The notes under the pieces: generated by a model
What the model saw: the letters and a program-made list of their open reading frames with translations, nothing else
Told to the model about the DNA's origin: nothing
Databases searched by the model: none
Position numbers and translations under genes: made by a program
Assembly (NCBI RefSeq): GCF_000015045.1
Contig: NC_008609.1
Span: 1,993,501 to 2,057,500 of the forward strand
Length of the DNA stretch: 64,000 bases
Direction: 5' to 3'
Source of the DNA: Pelobacter propionicus DSM 2379
GTDB lineage: Bacteria > Desulfobacterota > Desulfuromonadia > Geobacterales > Pseudopelobacteraceae
Part shown: positions 29,980 through 38,884 of the stretch, one piece after another
Numbering within the stretch: the stretch's first letter is position 1
How the letters are laid out: each line of letters opens with the position of its first letter

Positions 29980-32900
29980 TTAGTTCGTTACTGAATTTGG
30001 GTTTTGTGCTTTTCCAAGTAATTGTGCCAGGTCGTAATTGATGCTGGTAACGCCCCAATCTGGTTCATGGGTGAATGGATTCCATATATAATGTGGTCCT
30101 TCATGGTTATTACCATCCACCAGAACCACAGCAAGAACAAATTTGTCCGATTGATTCAAGCCATATAGAATTTCATTCCTGGTAACGGTAATGGTCGTTT
30201 GACCTTTTGCTCGACCTTTTACTTCAATGTGACGAACTTCTGGGATTTTGCCATCCTTCATGGGCGGTCTTGACGTGACATCCCACCCACATTTTTCAGC
30301 AGATACGTCAGTAACTTCATACCCTAAGCTTCTTTCCAGATTCATTACCGCTTGCATGGCAACCATTTCAACTCTTGCACGGGATTCAGCGTCGGCACAG
30401 AATTCATTGCTGCCTTTACATTGTGCAAGTAAACCTGCTGGGATAACCAAAGCACCGCCGACAATTAACGGTGTGGATGAAATCACATGACGCATTGCCA
30501 CAAGCTCTTTCTTCCTTGTTTCAAGCCGTGCCGTCAGTTCATCAATGGTCCGCCGGACATTTTCAAGCTGAACCCGTGGTTGCCTTCCTGCGTTTACATC
30601 GTCTTGGAGCTTTATGTAACGGTCGCTCCAGTAGTTGATTTCTTTAACCAGGCGTTCATTGACAGCAGAAAGCGTCTTGTCAACCTGACGCTCCCGCCGA
30701 GCTTTTATCTCGTCAAAATGAATCGGAATCATATTTTGAGAAGCATATGACAGGGCAACCTGTTCAAGGTCTCTGTTGAGCCAGTCACCATTTAGAATGT
30801 TTTCAATTAGGGCGAGGTCGCTCTTTTCAATCGGTTCAAGGTCGAGATGAGGTGCCCATCCGGCATTAACTGCATTGCTGGTCTGGTCAATTTCTACGAA
30901 TTGTATCCTTCGTGAAATTGCCTTATCCGGCTGATTCCCCTCTCTAACAGAATGGTCAATGAGGAACATTACTTTCGGAACAAGACCAGGGTCACCGTGG
31001 TCAACCAGAATTGCTCCTTGCTTCAGTTTTGACCGGTGAGCCTCAAGCATCAAATCAATCGTTGATTGCATTAGGGGATGACCAGGATGAAGTAAACTCG
31101 CCATTGACTTGTTGCTGGTAATCCGAATGTTCTGTTTTTCAAAACAGACTCTTTCGTAGCGTTTTAACACCGGGTCGCGGGAAAACCTGTCCCGACCGGA
31201 TATTTGACGGTCACGCTCACGGATTATGGCGGGGACGTTCATTATTTCAAAACGACCTGCTTCACGCGGACGTAATTCACCACCCAATTGTTTGAATGCC
31301 TGATTGAAGAAGGCTCTTATGAAATATGGCTGCAGCTTCCGTGCTTCAGCCTTTTCCATATCGTCTTTGACGGCAAAGAGCTTTTGTTCATCCATGATCT
31401 CTTCACAAAGAGCATTGCGATTCATAATGTTCCGCAAGTGAGTCGTATCGAGTGCTTCATCAACGACATGATTCAACTCAAGTTGGCGGATAGGGTCGTC
31501 ACCATAACGAACTGCGTCAATCAGCAGTTCACGGAGGGACTTGTTCTCAAACACTTCCCCAAGGATGTCGAAGACTCTCCCGCCAAGTGCTTGTCGTTCG
31601 ATTTCGAGCTTATCCAGGAGGCGCTGGAATACATCTCCTTCACGGGTTTCGTTAGCCACCATGTTCCACAAGTGGCAGACCTGATCTTGACCGATACGGT
31701 GGATACGACCAAAGCGTTGTTCCAGGCGATTTGGATTCCAGGGAAGATCATAATTGACCATTAAATTAGCGTTCTGAAGGTTGATACCCTCACCGGCAGC
31801 GTCGGTGGCAACCAGAACCCTGACTTCGGGGTCGTTTCTAAACAATTCCTGAATTTTCCGGCGGTCGTCACGCTTTACTCCGCCATGTATCGTTACAACG
31901 CTGTCTTCTGACCCTATGAGACCACGAATTTTCATTACGAGGTAATGAAGCGTGTCCTTATGCTCCGTAAAGATGATGAGTTTACGCTGGCGTCCATCCT
32001 TGTCTCGCATTTCAGGGGTATTTTGGAGAAGGTTTGACAACTCTTCCCACTTGCGGTCTTGCCCGGAATGAACAACGTCGCTTGCTTGATTTACAAGCCC
32101 TTCGAGAATATGAATCTCTACTTCGAGTTCTTGGATAGTCTGTGCTGCTGTCGCTTGGTCAACAACAGCCTCTTCAAAGCGTTCGTATTCATCATCTCCC
32201 ATTTCATCAGCGGAATCATATATATTTTCCGGTACGTCAAAGCCAGTCACTTCCGTCAGTAATTGTCCGCGTTGGCGAAGTTTTTCATCTGCTACCCGGC
32301 GCTTGAGCTTTAAATGACGTCGTTTAAGTGATTGATAAATAGCTTCTGGGCTTGACGCAAGACGACGTTGAAGGGCAGTAAGGGCGAATCCTACGGTGCC
32401 TCTGCGTCCACCTTCAAGTTCATCAGCTTTGTTCATTTCCTCTTTGACGTATTCTGTTACTGAATGATAAAGGCGAGCCTCCATTTCTGAGAGTTGGTAG
32501 TTTGCAGTATAGGCCCTACGTTCGGGGAACAGTTTTGTCCCGTCAAATTTCAGTAATTCCTCTTTGACCATGCGCCGCATTAAATCGGAAGTATCAACCT
32601 TATGCGCGCCATCACGGAATTTGCCGTAAAACCGGTCGGAATCGAGCAATGACAAGAATAGCTGGAAGTCTTCTTCTTTTCCGTTATGCGGTGTAGCAGT
32701 CATCAGTAAGAGATGGCGGGTAGTTGAACCAAGGAACTTAGCCAATTTGAAACGTTTTGTTTCAGTGACTTTTTGACCGTACCATGTAGCAGAAAGCTTA
32801 TGAGCCTCGTCGAAAATCACCAAGTCCCAGTTTACAGACGTCAACTTCTCTTGAAGGTCTTCACTGCGGCTTAATTGGTCAAGACGGGCAATAAGGGTAT

Positions 32901-33498
32901 CGTTTTCATAAAACGCATTGCCAGTTCGGGACTGCTGTTCAAGTTCACGGCTAAATATGGTGAATGTGAGTCCGAATTTTTCGTAAAGTTCGTCTTGCCA
33001 TTGTTCTACCAGGCTACCCGGAGCAATAATCAGGACTCGTTGTGCATCAGCCCGCATCATAAGCTCACGGATATATAAGCCAGCCATGACCGTTTTACCT
33101 GCACCAGGATCATCGGCAAGGACATACCTTAATGGTTGACGGGGAAGCATTGATTCATATACGGCTGTGATTTGATGTGGAAGGGGCTGAACGTTTGAAG
33201 TATGAACAGCCATCATACTGTCGAAGAGGTAGGCGAGATTGATTCGGTATGCCTCGGTCGCTATTTTAAAATCTGCTCCGTCTGCGTCGAAGGACCATGG
33301 ACGACCTGCTTTAGTAATTGATAGCTGAAGCTCATCCGTTCGGAACAGCATTCTTTCCAGAACACGTCCATCTGATGTCTTGTAATAAACAGTGAGAGCG
33401 TCTGTTCCAACTGGTTCGGTCGTGACAATTCGGACGGTCTGTCCTGGCTCAATGCCATTTACGGCAGCGTTTTTACGGATTTCTTCCAGCTTAAGCAT
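29980..33498 (-). CDS. SNF2/DEAD-type helicase with C-terminal DUF3883
   Basis: 1172-residue superfamily 2 helicase, first gene of the DUF1156-DUF499 operon. Seen: Walker [18 protein letters not shown] near residue 130, [16 protein letters not shown] box [10 protein letters not shown] near 230, motif [13 protein letters not shown] near 270, motif [13 protein letters not shown] near 565 and motif [12 protein letters not shown] near 600. The last 120 residues are a DUF3883-like domain ([13 protein letters not shown].. with D/ExK-type residues), often predicted to be a nuclease-like or modified-DNA-reading fold. Similar helicases drive DISARM-like systems. SD GGAGG lies 6 nt before the ATG. The reading frame is intact. 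Confidence 0.9.
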   Translation of the reverse strand: MLKLEEIRKNAAVNGIEPGQTVRIVTTEPVGTDALTVYYKTSDGRVLERMLFRTDELQLSITKAGRPWSFDADGADFKIATEAYRINLAYLFDSMMAVHTSNVQPLPHQITAVYESMLPRQPLRYVLADDPGAGKTVMAGLYIRELMMRADAQRVLIIAPGSLVEQWQDELYEKFGLTFTIFSRELEQQSRTGNAFYENDTLIARLDQLSRSEDLQEKLTSVNWDLVIFDEAHKLSATWYGQKVTETKRFKLAKFLGSTTRHLLLMTATPHNGKEEDFQLFLSLLDSDRFYGKFRDGAHKVDTSDLMRRMVKEELLKFDGTKLFPERRAYTANYQLSEMEARLYHSVTEYVKEEMNKADELEGGRRGTVGFALTALQRRLASSPEAIYQSLKRRHLKLKRRVADEKLRQRGQLLTEVTGFDVPENIYDSADEMGDDEYERFEEAVVDQATAAQTIQELEVEIHILEGLVNQASDVVHSGQDRKWEELSNLLQNTPEMRDKDGRQRKLIIFTEHKDTLHYLVMKIRGLIGSEDSVVTIHGGVKRDDRRKIQELFRNDPEVRVLVATDAAGEGINLQNANLMVNYDLPWNPNRLEQRFGRIHRIGQDQVCHLWNMVANETREGDVFQRLLDKLEIERQALGGRVFDILGEVFENKSLRELLIDAVRYGDDPIRQLELNHVVDEALDTTHLRNIMNRNALCEEIMDEQKLFAVKDDMEKAEARKLQPYFIRAFFNQAFKQLGGELRPREAGRFEIMNVPAIIRERDRQISGRDRFSRDPVLKRYERVCFEKQNIRITSNKSMASLLHPGHPLMQSTIDLMLEAHRSKLKQGAILVDHGDPGLVPKVMFLIDHSVREGNQPDKAISRRIQFVEIDQTSNAVNAGWAPHLDLEPIEKSDLALIENILNGDWLNRDLEQVALSYASQNMIPIHFDEIKARRERQVDKTLSAVNERLVKEINYWSDRYIKLQDDVNAGRQPRVQLENVRRTIDELTARLETRKKELVAMRHVISSTPLIVGGALVIPAGLLAQCKGSNEFCADAESRARVEMVAMQAVMNLERSLGYEVTDVSAEKCGWDVTSRPPMKDGKIPEVRHIEVKGRAKGQTTITVTRNEILYGLNQSDKFVLAVVLVDGNNHEGPHYIWNPFTHEPDWGVTSINYDLAQLLGKAQNPNSVTN

Positions 33499-33592
33499 TC
33501 AATCCTCCACCCATTCATAAAACCTTGGAAACATATCACAATACTGGGCCTTTATGTAGAGTTTATGTCCTGCAGTGGACCATTTAAAACGA

Positions 33593-33722
33593 TTTTGGCT
33601 AACTCTGCCAAAAAACTGGCTTTCTTACCATCAATTTAGGCTAACCGCCTAACTAATTGGATTTTATTGCATAAATTTTGGCTGTTTTGCCTAGAAATAG
33701 CTGCCAAAATGATAATTTTGGC
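33593..33722. promoter_or_regulatory. Cluster of TTTTGGC/GCCAAAA inverted repeats
   Basis: Within 130 bp of AT-rich DNA: TTTTGGC-N7-GCCAAAA (33593-33613), TTAGGC-N5-GCCTAA (33636-33652), an arm ATTTTGGC at 33675-33682, and GCCAAAAT-GATA-ATTTTGGC (33703-33722). The cluster lies between the divergent helicase (defence operon) and ftsZ-like genes, so it is a good candidate operator array for either or both. No candidate regulator gene is adjacent. The rest of 33499-33923 has no gene. Confidence 0.6.
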
Positions 33723-33923
33723 TTATGAATTGATTGCAGTGGCTGTTGCGTGAAATTGGCCATATGGAGTTGGCAACTGAAGAATGCTGCTGTAATGTGC
33801 CTCACTGCGGAACCGTTTGAATATCTGCATGGATTTCATGGAAAGCCCGATAATGGCGCTGGGAAACTGTAATTTGTTGTTGAAGTGAATAATTTAACAT
33901 TCAGTGTATTAACGGGAGGTTAT

Positions 33924-34931
33924 ATGAGTATCAATGATTCGGAAGAGTGTGACCGTTTAGTTGTTAAAGTCGTTGGTGTCGGCGGGGTTGGTGTCCTGGC
34001 CCTGGAGAGCATGATAAAAGCAAAAATCCGGGGGGTCGATTTCATTGCAGTCGATACAGAAGCTCAAGCATTGGAAACCTCTTCAGCTCCGATTAAAATC
34101 CGACTTGGCGTGAACACGACAAAAGACGGTGGCTCAGGTTCGAGGCCTGAATCAGACCGTGCTGATGCTGAAGAATCACGACAAGAAATTGGGGAGGCTC
34201 TGAAGGGTGCCGATGTTGTAATTATTGTTGCCAGAATGGGAGGTTGCACAGGTACAGGTGCTGTTCAAGTCATTGCAGATGCTGCCAAGGTGTCGGGAGC
34301 ATTGATGACTGTTGGCATTGTAACGCTGCCTTTTAATCATGAAGGCAAAATACGCATGGAAACGGCCGAAGAAGGGGTTCGTGCTCTCGGAAAGCGAGTG
34401 GACTCTTTGATTGTTATTCCGAATGAGGGTATGGCTGCTGTCGGTTCCACCGAGCAGAACCTTTTGGAGGTGTTAACAGGTGATGCAATTCTCACTGAGG
34501 CTGTACGTGGAATTACAGACCTTCTGAGACCACGCTTCCCGGCAATTGACCCTGGGGATATAATTCGCGTTCTGCCAAGTGAATATCCGATTACTTTTGG
34601 AATAGGCGAGGCTTCAGGACATGATCGTGCATTGAAAGCTGCCCAAAAGGCTATGCACCCTCTTTCCCGAGGAGGTGTTGATATCGCTCAGGCCAGTGAC
34701 GTACTGGTGAATATTGCCGGTTCGAGCGATATGACAATGGCCGATTACAATGAAGTCAACAAGTTCATTTGCAGCAAAATCAGCGATGACACCCAGATCA
34801 AAATTTGTTTTACTGTTGATGACCGCCTGGAGGATAAAATTAAAGTGACGGTATATTTGTCCAAATCTGAACCGACTGCAACAATACGGACAGAGAACAC
34901 AAATTATGATGTCCCTTCATATTTATTATAA
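33924..34931 (+). CDS. Divergent FtsZ-like tubulin GTPase
   Basis: 335 residues. The tubulin/FtsZ signature is RMGGCTGTGAVQVIADAAK (about residue 106), with the N-terminal nucleotide loop KVVGVGGVGVLALESM and the TLPFNHEGK segment that matches the FtsZ TxPFxxEG. The T7 region reads AIDPGDI, keeping the two acidic positions needed for GTP hydrolysis but not the usual Asn. The protein ends YDVPSYLL, resembling the FtsZ C-terminal peptide (DIPxFL) that binds FtsA and other partners, with almost no linker. Start chosen at ATG 33924 (GGGAGG 4-5 nt upstream). It is a paralogue on a mobile element, so interference with or substitution for host division is possible; plasmid segregation is an alternative. 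Confidence 0.87.
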   Translation: MSINDSEECDRLVVKVVGVGGVGVLALESMIKAKIRGVDFIAVDTEAQALETSSAPIKIRLGVNTTKDGGSGSRPESDRADAEESRQEIGEALKGADVVIIVARMGGCTGTGAVQVIADAAKVSGALMTVGIVTLPFNHEGKIRMETAEEGVRALGKRVDSLIVIPNEGMAAVGSTEQNLLEVLTGDAILTEAVRGITDLLRPRFPAIDPGDIIRVLPSEYPITFGIGEASGHDRALKAAQKAMHPLSRGGVDIAQASDVLVNIAGSSDMTMADYNEVNKFICSKISDDTQIKICFTVDDRLEDKIKVTVYLSKSEPTATIRTENTNYDVPSYLL

Positions 34932-35603
34932 AATTCAGGCAATGCGTGATTGATAGGTATGGTCACGAAGCGGATGATTCGTATGAAGATTGTCGGGCTG
35001 TGGAGCTTGAAGCCTAACCTGGTGCAAAATCGGCAGAAAATGCCAAATACTCCTATGTGACACTGTTAGCTTACAATATTGGCGTCAGATTGAGGGGTAC
35101 AATACCTAGACAGAATGAAACAAAATGTGTATCGGGTCATAGTCAGTATGCGACAGCAATTCGCGGACTCTCTGCTATGACACGCGGTTCAAAATGCAGT
35201 ACCGGCGGTATTTCATTTTTGCGGTAGCAGGCCATTTGCTTACGCTCGGCGTTTTGTATGCATGTGCAGCATTTCCCTGATGCCAAGTCGGCACAAGAAT
35301 TTATTGGCAATGACTCAAGACGGTATCTTGTTACAATTCAACAAGTTAATGAAGCGTCACGCCGACTTTGTAATGCTATCTGGGCATAATATAAGTAAAT
35401 CGCCAGCGAACTTAACACAATGACTGTACCGACTCCTCGCGGATCGCAGTGGACCGTTCATGCCGCTAAGAATGCTCTGGCCAAAACATAAAACAACTAT
35501 TAGAAATTGTTTCAATGTGGTATTGAAAAACAAGTGATTTTGTCAGGTTGTTGAGACTTAGGCACATACTGGGATTACTGGAGCATATTGATGAGGAAGC
35601 TCT
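34932..35603. other. Intergenic region without a convincing gene
   Basis: 670 bp between the FtsZ-like gene and the hybrid kinase. A short frame near 35260-35390 encodes about 44 residues (MHVQHFPDAKSAQEFIGNDS as its first 20) without a visible ribosome binding site; it may be a gene remnant. Nothing else recognisable. Confidence 0.5.
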
Positions 35604-35618
35604 ATGATAAAAATTCTA

Positions 35619-35637
35619 CCCCCCCCCCCCCCCCCCC
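35619..35637 (+). repeat. Homopolymer run of 19 C in the 5' region of the hybrid kinase gene
   Basis: The run follows ATGATAAAAATTCTA. The ATG at 35604 has GAGGAAG about 7 nt upstream and enters the run in a frame that is one base out of register with the kinase (it stops at a TGA at about 35670). With 18 or 21 C the frames join. Confidence 0.85.
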
Positions 35638-35649
35638 GAAAAACCCCCA

Positions 35650-37464
35650 ATGATATTACGCCAAAAGGCTGAAGAACGGCTGTTGGACAAAACAATTGAA
35701 GCTGACCCTTCTCATACAGAGATGGACTCACAACGCCTGATCCACGAATTGCAGGTGTACCAAATCGAACTAGAGATGCAGGTAGAGGAACTTCGCCAGG
35801 CTAGGGATGAGGAAGCTATGGCGCGAGAGATGTACGCCGACCTCTACGATTTCGCCCCGGTGGGATACGTTACCCTCGACCGCGACGGGATCATCCGAAA
35901 TGCAAACCTGACCGGCTCTGTTCTCTTGGGAGTCGTGCGCTCCCAGCTGATCGGCCAGCGCCTTGGGGTTTTCGTCGCCGTTGTATCCCGTCCCGCTTTC
36001 GCCGACTTCCTCGAAAAGGTTTTTACGAGCCCGACCAAAGTGGCCTGCGAGGTGTCGCTCATGAAAGAGGGCGTTCCCGAGCTTTTCGTGCAGATCGAGG
36101 GGGTGGCCGTCGCATCGGGAGAGGAATGCCGGATTGGGTTGATTGACATCACCGAACATAAGCGGGCAGAAGAGGTGCTTTGGATGGCCAAGGAGGCTAC
36201 CGAAGCGGCAATTTTAGCCAAGGAGACAGCCAAGGCACTTCGCCTGGAGAAGGAGATAAGCGAGTCGCTTCGAAGGGAAAAAGAGGCAGCAGAGTCAGCT
36301 ACTAGAGCAAAGGACCAGTTTCTTGCCAACATGAGCCACGAGCTGCGCACCCCGATGACAGGCGTTCTCGGCATGCTCCAACTCGCTCTAGAAGAAGAAC
36401 TCGCCCCGACGCTACGTAATTACCTGGGAACAGCGCATAGTTCGGCCAACTCTCTGCTCCAGATTCTTAATGATATCCTCGACATGACCAAAATTGAAGC
36501 CGGAAAGATCATCATCGAGGAAATGCCTTTCTCTCCACGGAGGTGCGTAACTGGGGCAGTCGATATCATTACTCCCGAAGTGCGGCGCAAGGGACTTGAC
36601 ATCGCCATTTCGGTGGCGGAGGAAGTGCCAGATAAGCTTGTCGGGGACCAGATGCGACTACGGCAAGTCCTCATCAACCTCATCGCCAACGCCGTCAAGT
36701 TCACTAACGAGGGTAAGGTAGCCGTGCAAGTCACAGCAGGTGGGACGAACTCCGACGGGAAGCGAGAGTACACTTTCGCCGTTACGGACACCGGCATCGG
36801 CATCCCCGAAGACAAGAAAGACCTTCTCTTCCACGTATTCAGCCAGGTTGATGCATCTCACACTCGCACTTACGGCGGCACGGGCCTTGGTCTTGCCATC
36901 TGCAAGGAACTTGTGGAACTGATGGGGGGAATGATTGATTTCGATAGCAAAGAGGGGGTGGGAAGCACCTTCTACTTCACCATCTCACTAAGAGAAGCCA
37001 AATCAGAGAGAAATGCTCCGACCGCAGCCGAACCCCTGTCACCCGAAACTTTTACTGCTCCGAAGGGGGAAAGGATTCCGCATCTCCTTCTTGCCGAAGA
37101 CGATCCGACCATCCAACAAATCCTCGAAATGATGCTCACGAAGTCGAACTACAGTCTTGATATCGCTAAGGATGGCAAGCAGGCGGTCGAAATGTGGGAA
37201 CAGGGAGAATATGACCTCGTGCTGATGGATGTCCAGATGCCTCTTCTCAGCGGCTTCGATGTGACCCTAGCCATTCGGGAGAGAGAGAGAGAACGTGGCG
37301 GTCACACCCCCATCGTCGCCATGACGGCCCACACCGGCAAGGAAGCCGAGAAGAAGTGCATCGCCGCAGGCATGGACCACTATATTTCCAAGCCGATTGA
37401 CTTTAATGAGTGTTTGAAGTTGATAGGGCAGATCATCGGGCAGAAGTCCAGCGGCAATAACTGA
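35650..37464 (+). CDS. Hybrid sensor histidine kinase (PAS-HisKA-HATPase-REC)
   Basis: 604 residues from the first in-frame ATG. N-terminal helical region (LIHELQVYQIELEMQVEELR), a PAS domain (about 50-175; DFAPVGYVTLDRDGII), coiled coil, HisKA with phospho-acceptor NMSHELRTPM (His near 232), HATPase with N box NLIANAVKFTNEG near 342 and G boxes GIGIPEDK and GGTGLGLAI, and a C-terminal receiver (about 475-600) with LMDVQMPLL as the phosphorylated Asp. No membrane segment, so cytoplasmic. ATG 35650 has no SD; the better start is ATG 35604 beyond the poly-C tract, requiring a different C count. GC-richer than its neighbours. Output partner unknown. Confidence 0.9.
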   Translation: MILRQKAEERLLDKTIEADPSHTEMDSQRLIHELQVYQIELEMQVEELRQARDEEAMAREMYADLYDFAPVGYVTLDRDGIIRNANLTGSVLLGVVRSQLIGQRLGVFVAVVSRPAFADFLEKVFTSPTKVACEVSLMKEGVPELFVQIEGVAVASGEECRIGLIDITEHKRAEEVLWMAKEATEAAILAKETAKALRLEKEISESLRREKEAAESATRAKDQFLANMSHELRTPMTGVLGMLQLALEEELAPTLRNYLGTAHSSANSLLQILNDILDMTKIEAGKIIIEEMPFSPRRCVTGAVDIITPEVRRKGLDIAISVAEEVPDKLVGDQMRLRQVLINLIANAVKFTNEGKVAVQVTAGGTNSDGKREYTFAVTDTGIGIPEDKKDLLFHVFSQVDASHTRTYGGTGLGLAICKELVELMGGMIDFDSKEGVGSTFYFTISLREAKSERNAPTAAEPLSPETFTAPKGERIPHLLLAEDDPTIQQILEMMLTKSNYSLDIAKDGKQAVEMWEQGEYDLVLMDVQMPLLSGFDVTLAIRERERERGGHTPIVAMTAHTGKEAEKKCIAAGMDHYISKPIDFNECLKLIGQIIGQKSSGNN

Positions 37465-37469
37465 CTTCT

Positions 37470-37823
37470 TTAATAATTTTGAAGGTTTTCTGCTTCACGC
37501 GGGCGCGCTGCTTTTACCGCCTCCGCTCCCGCCGTGGAGGCAATCATGTTGAACCTGATCTCCGGTTCATTGTTGAGCAGTTTCATTGCTCCTATCAGAA
37601 TACTGAAGTGAACAGACCTCAGATGGGTGTTCAAGTCCTCACTGGTATCCCACTCTTCGTTGAAGAAAATAATGTTTTCATTCTCAACATCCACGTAGCA
37701 ATTGCAGCTTATGCAGCCCTGTTCACGTCGAATAAGGACGAGTATTGCCTTTAAGGTTTGAAGGACCTCCTTCCTTTTTTCTGGTGGCACCGTCATCTTA
37801 ATTGTGGCGTCGAGCATGGGCAT
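37470..37823 (-). CDS. Antibiotic biosynthesis monooxygenase (ABM)-fold protein
   Basis: 117 residues of dimeric alpha-beta barrel type: MLDATIKMTVPPEKRKEVLQ, the EQGCISCNCYVD strand, and FFNEEWDTSEDLNTHLRS with the family His near residue 69. These proteins act as cofactor-free monooxygenases or related quinol enzymes such as YgiN; the substrate is not predictable. It is convergent with the hybrid kinase (5 bp gap) and may be unrelated to it. The C-terminal 20 residues are charged and probably disordered. Confidence 0.82.
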   Translation of the reverse strand: MPMLDATIKMTVPPEKRKEVLQTLKAILVLIRREQGCISCNCYVDVENENIIFFNEEWDTSEDLNTHLRSVHFSILIGAMKLLNNEPEIRFNMIASTAGAEAVKAARPREAENLQNY

Positions 37824-38507
37824 TATCCCTGAGACATAATGAAATTAACTTTCTTTCAAAGAAAGCTCGACAGTAATCATGTTCTGCTAATACAATCCGT
37901 TAGCAACTAATGTGCCAGAAAAGATATTATGATTCTGCAAGTGTGATGACTTTATTATTCAGGGAAATACAAAAGAGAGAGTCCGGGATGAAGGGAAATC
38001 CGTCAGCGGCTTCCGTCATATTTTACAGAACTTTCATATGAAACGGACACTTTTAGGCCAACATTTGTGTTTTTGTGTTACCGTTGCTGAGTTTTGTCCG
38101 TGAATTGCTGTCGCGCACTGACCATGGCCCGATACACGATTTCAATAGTGCGCATAAAAGCCGATATTAAACAAAATGATGCGGAGGCAGAAAGGCTTCA
38201 GGCAGCCACCAGATGGGGGCCATAACGATCCCGACTGCTTTACGACTGCTTCATGCGGGGAATTACTCTCGATATTTTGATAAAGACATATAGCTTTTCA
38301 TCCAATGGGAGGTTGTTTAATGAGTTGTGACCGCGCAAGCGACTTTTGACGGGTTTTATGCAAATATATTAATCATCGGGTGTTTTGGATATCCTTCATT
38401 CTGTGGTATCTCTTTAGACAAAATCAGCATTATGTAAATTGCTGTAATAACAGCAGGTTGTGGCTGTGCTTACTTGCGATTAAAACAGCAAAAACCGCTA
38501 TAAATGC
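37824..38507. other. Intergenic region
   Basis: About 680 bp between the ABM gene and the promoter at 38508. I find no frame with a ribosome binding site and family resemblance. Short open frames on both strands look accidental. Confidence 0.5.
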
Positions 38508-38536
38508 TTGGCTTTGCAAGTTATTTGTGGTATATT
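38508..38536 (+). promoter_or_regulatory. Sigma70-type promoter for the AAA-ATPase transcript
   Basis: TTGGCT, 17-bp spacer, TATATT. Transcription would start near 38543 and give a 5' leader of about 340 nt before the ATG at 38885, containing the terminator-like hairpin at 38754-38794. Confidence 0.5.
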
Positions 38537-38588
38537 GGGTCCATGGGGATTTGCAGCCAAATAAACACTCAACTTTTGAATTTCCTCC

Positions 38589-38604
38589 GAAAAAGTTGGA
38601 GAAT
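38589..38604 (-). repeat. Dispersed copy of the 114-bp-repeat core
   Basis: Reading the minus strand, ATTCTCCAACTTTTTC is an exact 16-base match to 55522-55537 in the first unit of the tandem array at 55.5 kb. A weaker related stretch (TTTCTTCAACTTTTTCGAATTG, minus strand) lies near 40961-40983 in front of the bet gene. Confidence 0.5.
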
Positions 38605-38753
38605 ATTTCACAGGTCTTCCGACGACAGTTAAACGCCTCTTTCCGATCCAACTCACATTGATTGCCTCATAGCTTTTCATTTGAAAGCACCCTTGTTTCC
38701 ATAGAATCATCTCCCCCCTGCCGCACATTCGTAGCGTTAAGCTACATCAGAAT

Positions 38754-38794
38754 AGCCCCAGATTGCGAAAATCCACTCGCAGCCTGGGGCTTTC
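38754..38794 (+). terminator. Terminator-like hairpin in the leader of the AAA-ATPase gene
   Basis: AGCCCCA (38754-38760) pairs with TGGGGCT (38785-38791), with an inner GCGA/TCGC pair, followed by TTTCTCTGTTT. It lies 90 bp upstream of the start codon, so it is either a terminator of an upstream transcript or an attenuator. Confidence 0.6.
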
Positions 38795-38884
38795 TCTGTT
38801 TCGTCTGAAGATCAATTCATACGCATAGGCAAATTACGATTTACTTCCAATAATAAAACGCCTCGCAAGAAAGGAGTCCCCCTC

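Noticed and set aside
38498-38728. Minus-strand 76-codon frame in the AAA leader
   Set aside because: No ribosome binding site, overlaps the likely promoter and leader of the AAA gene, and no family resemblance.
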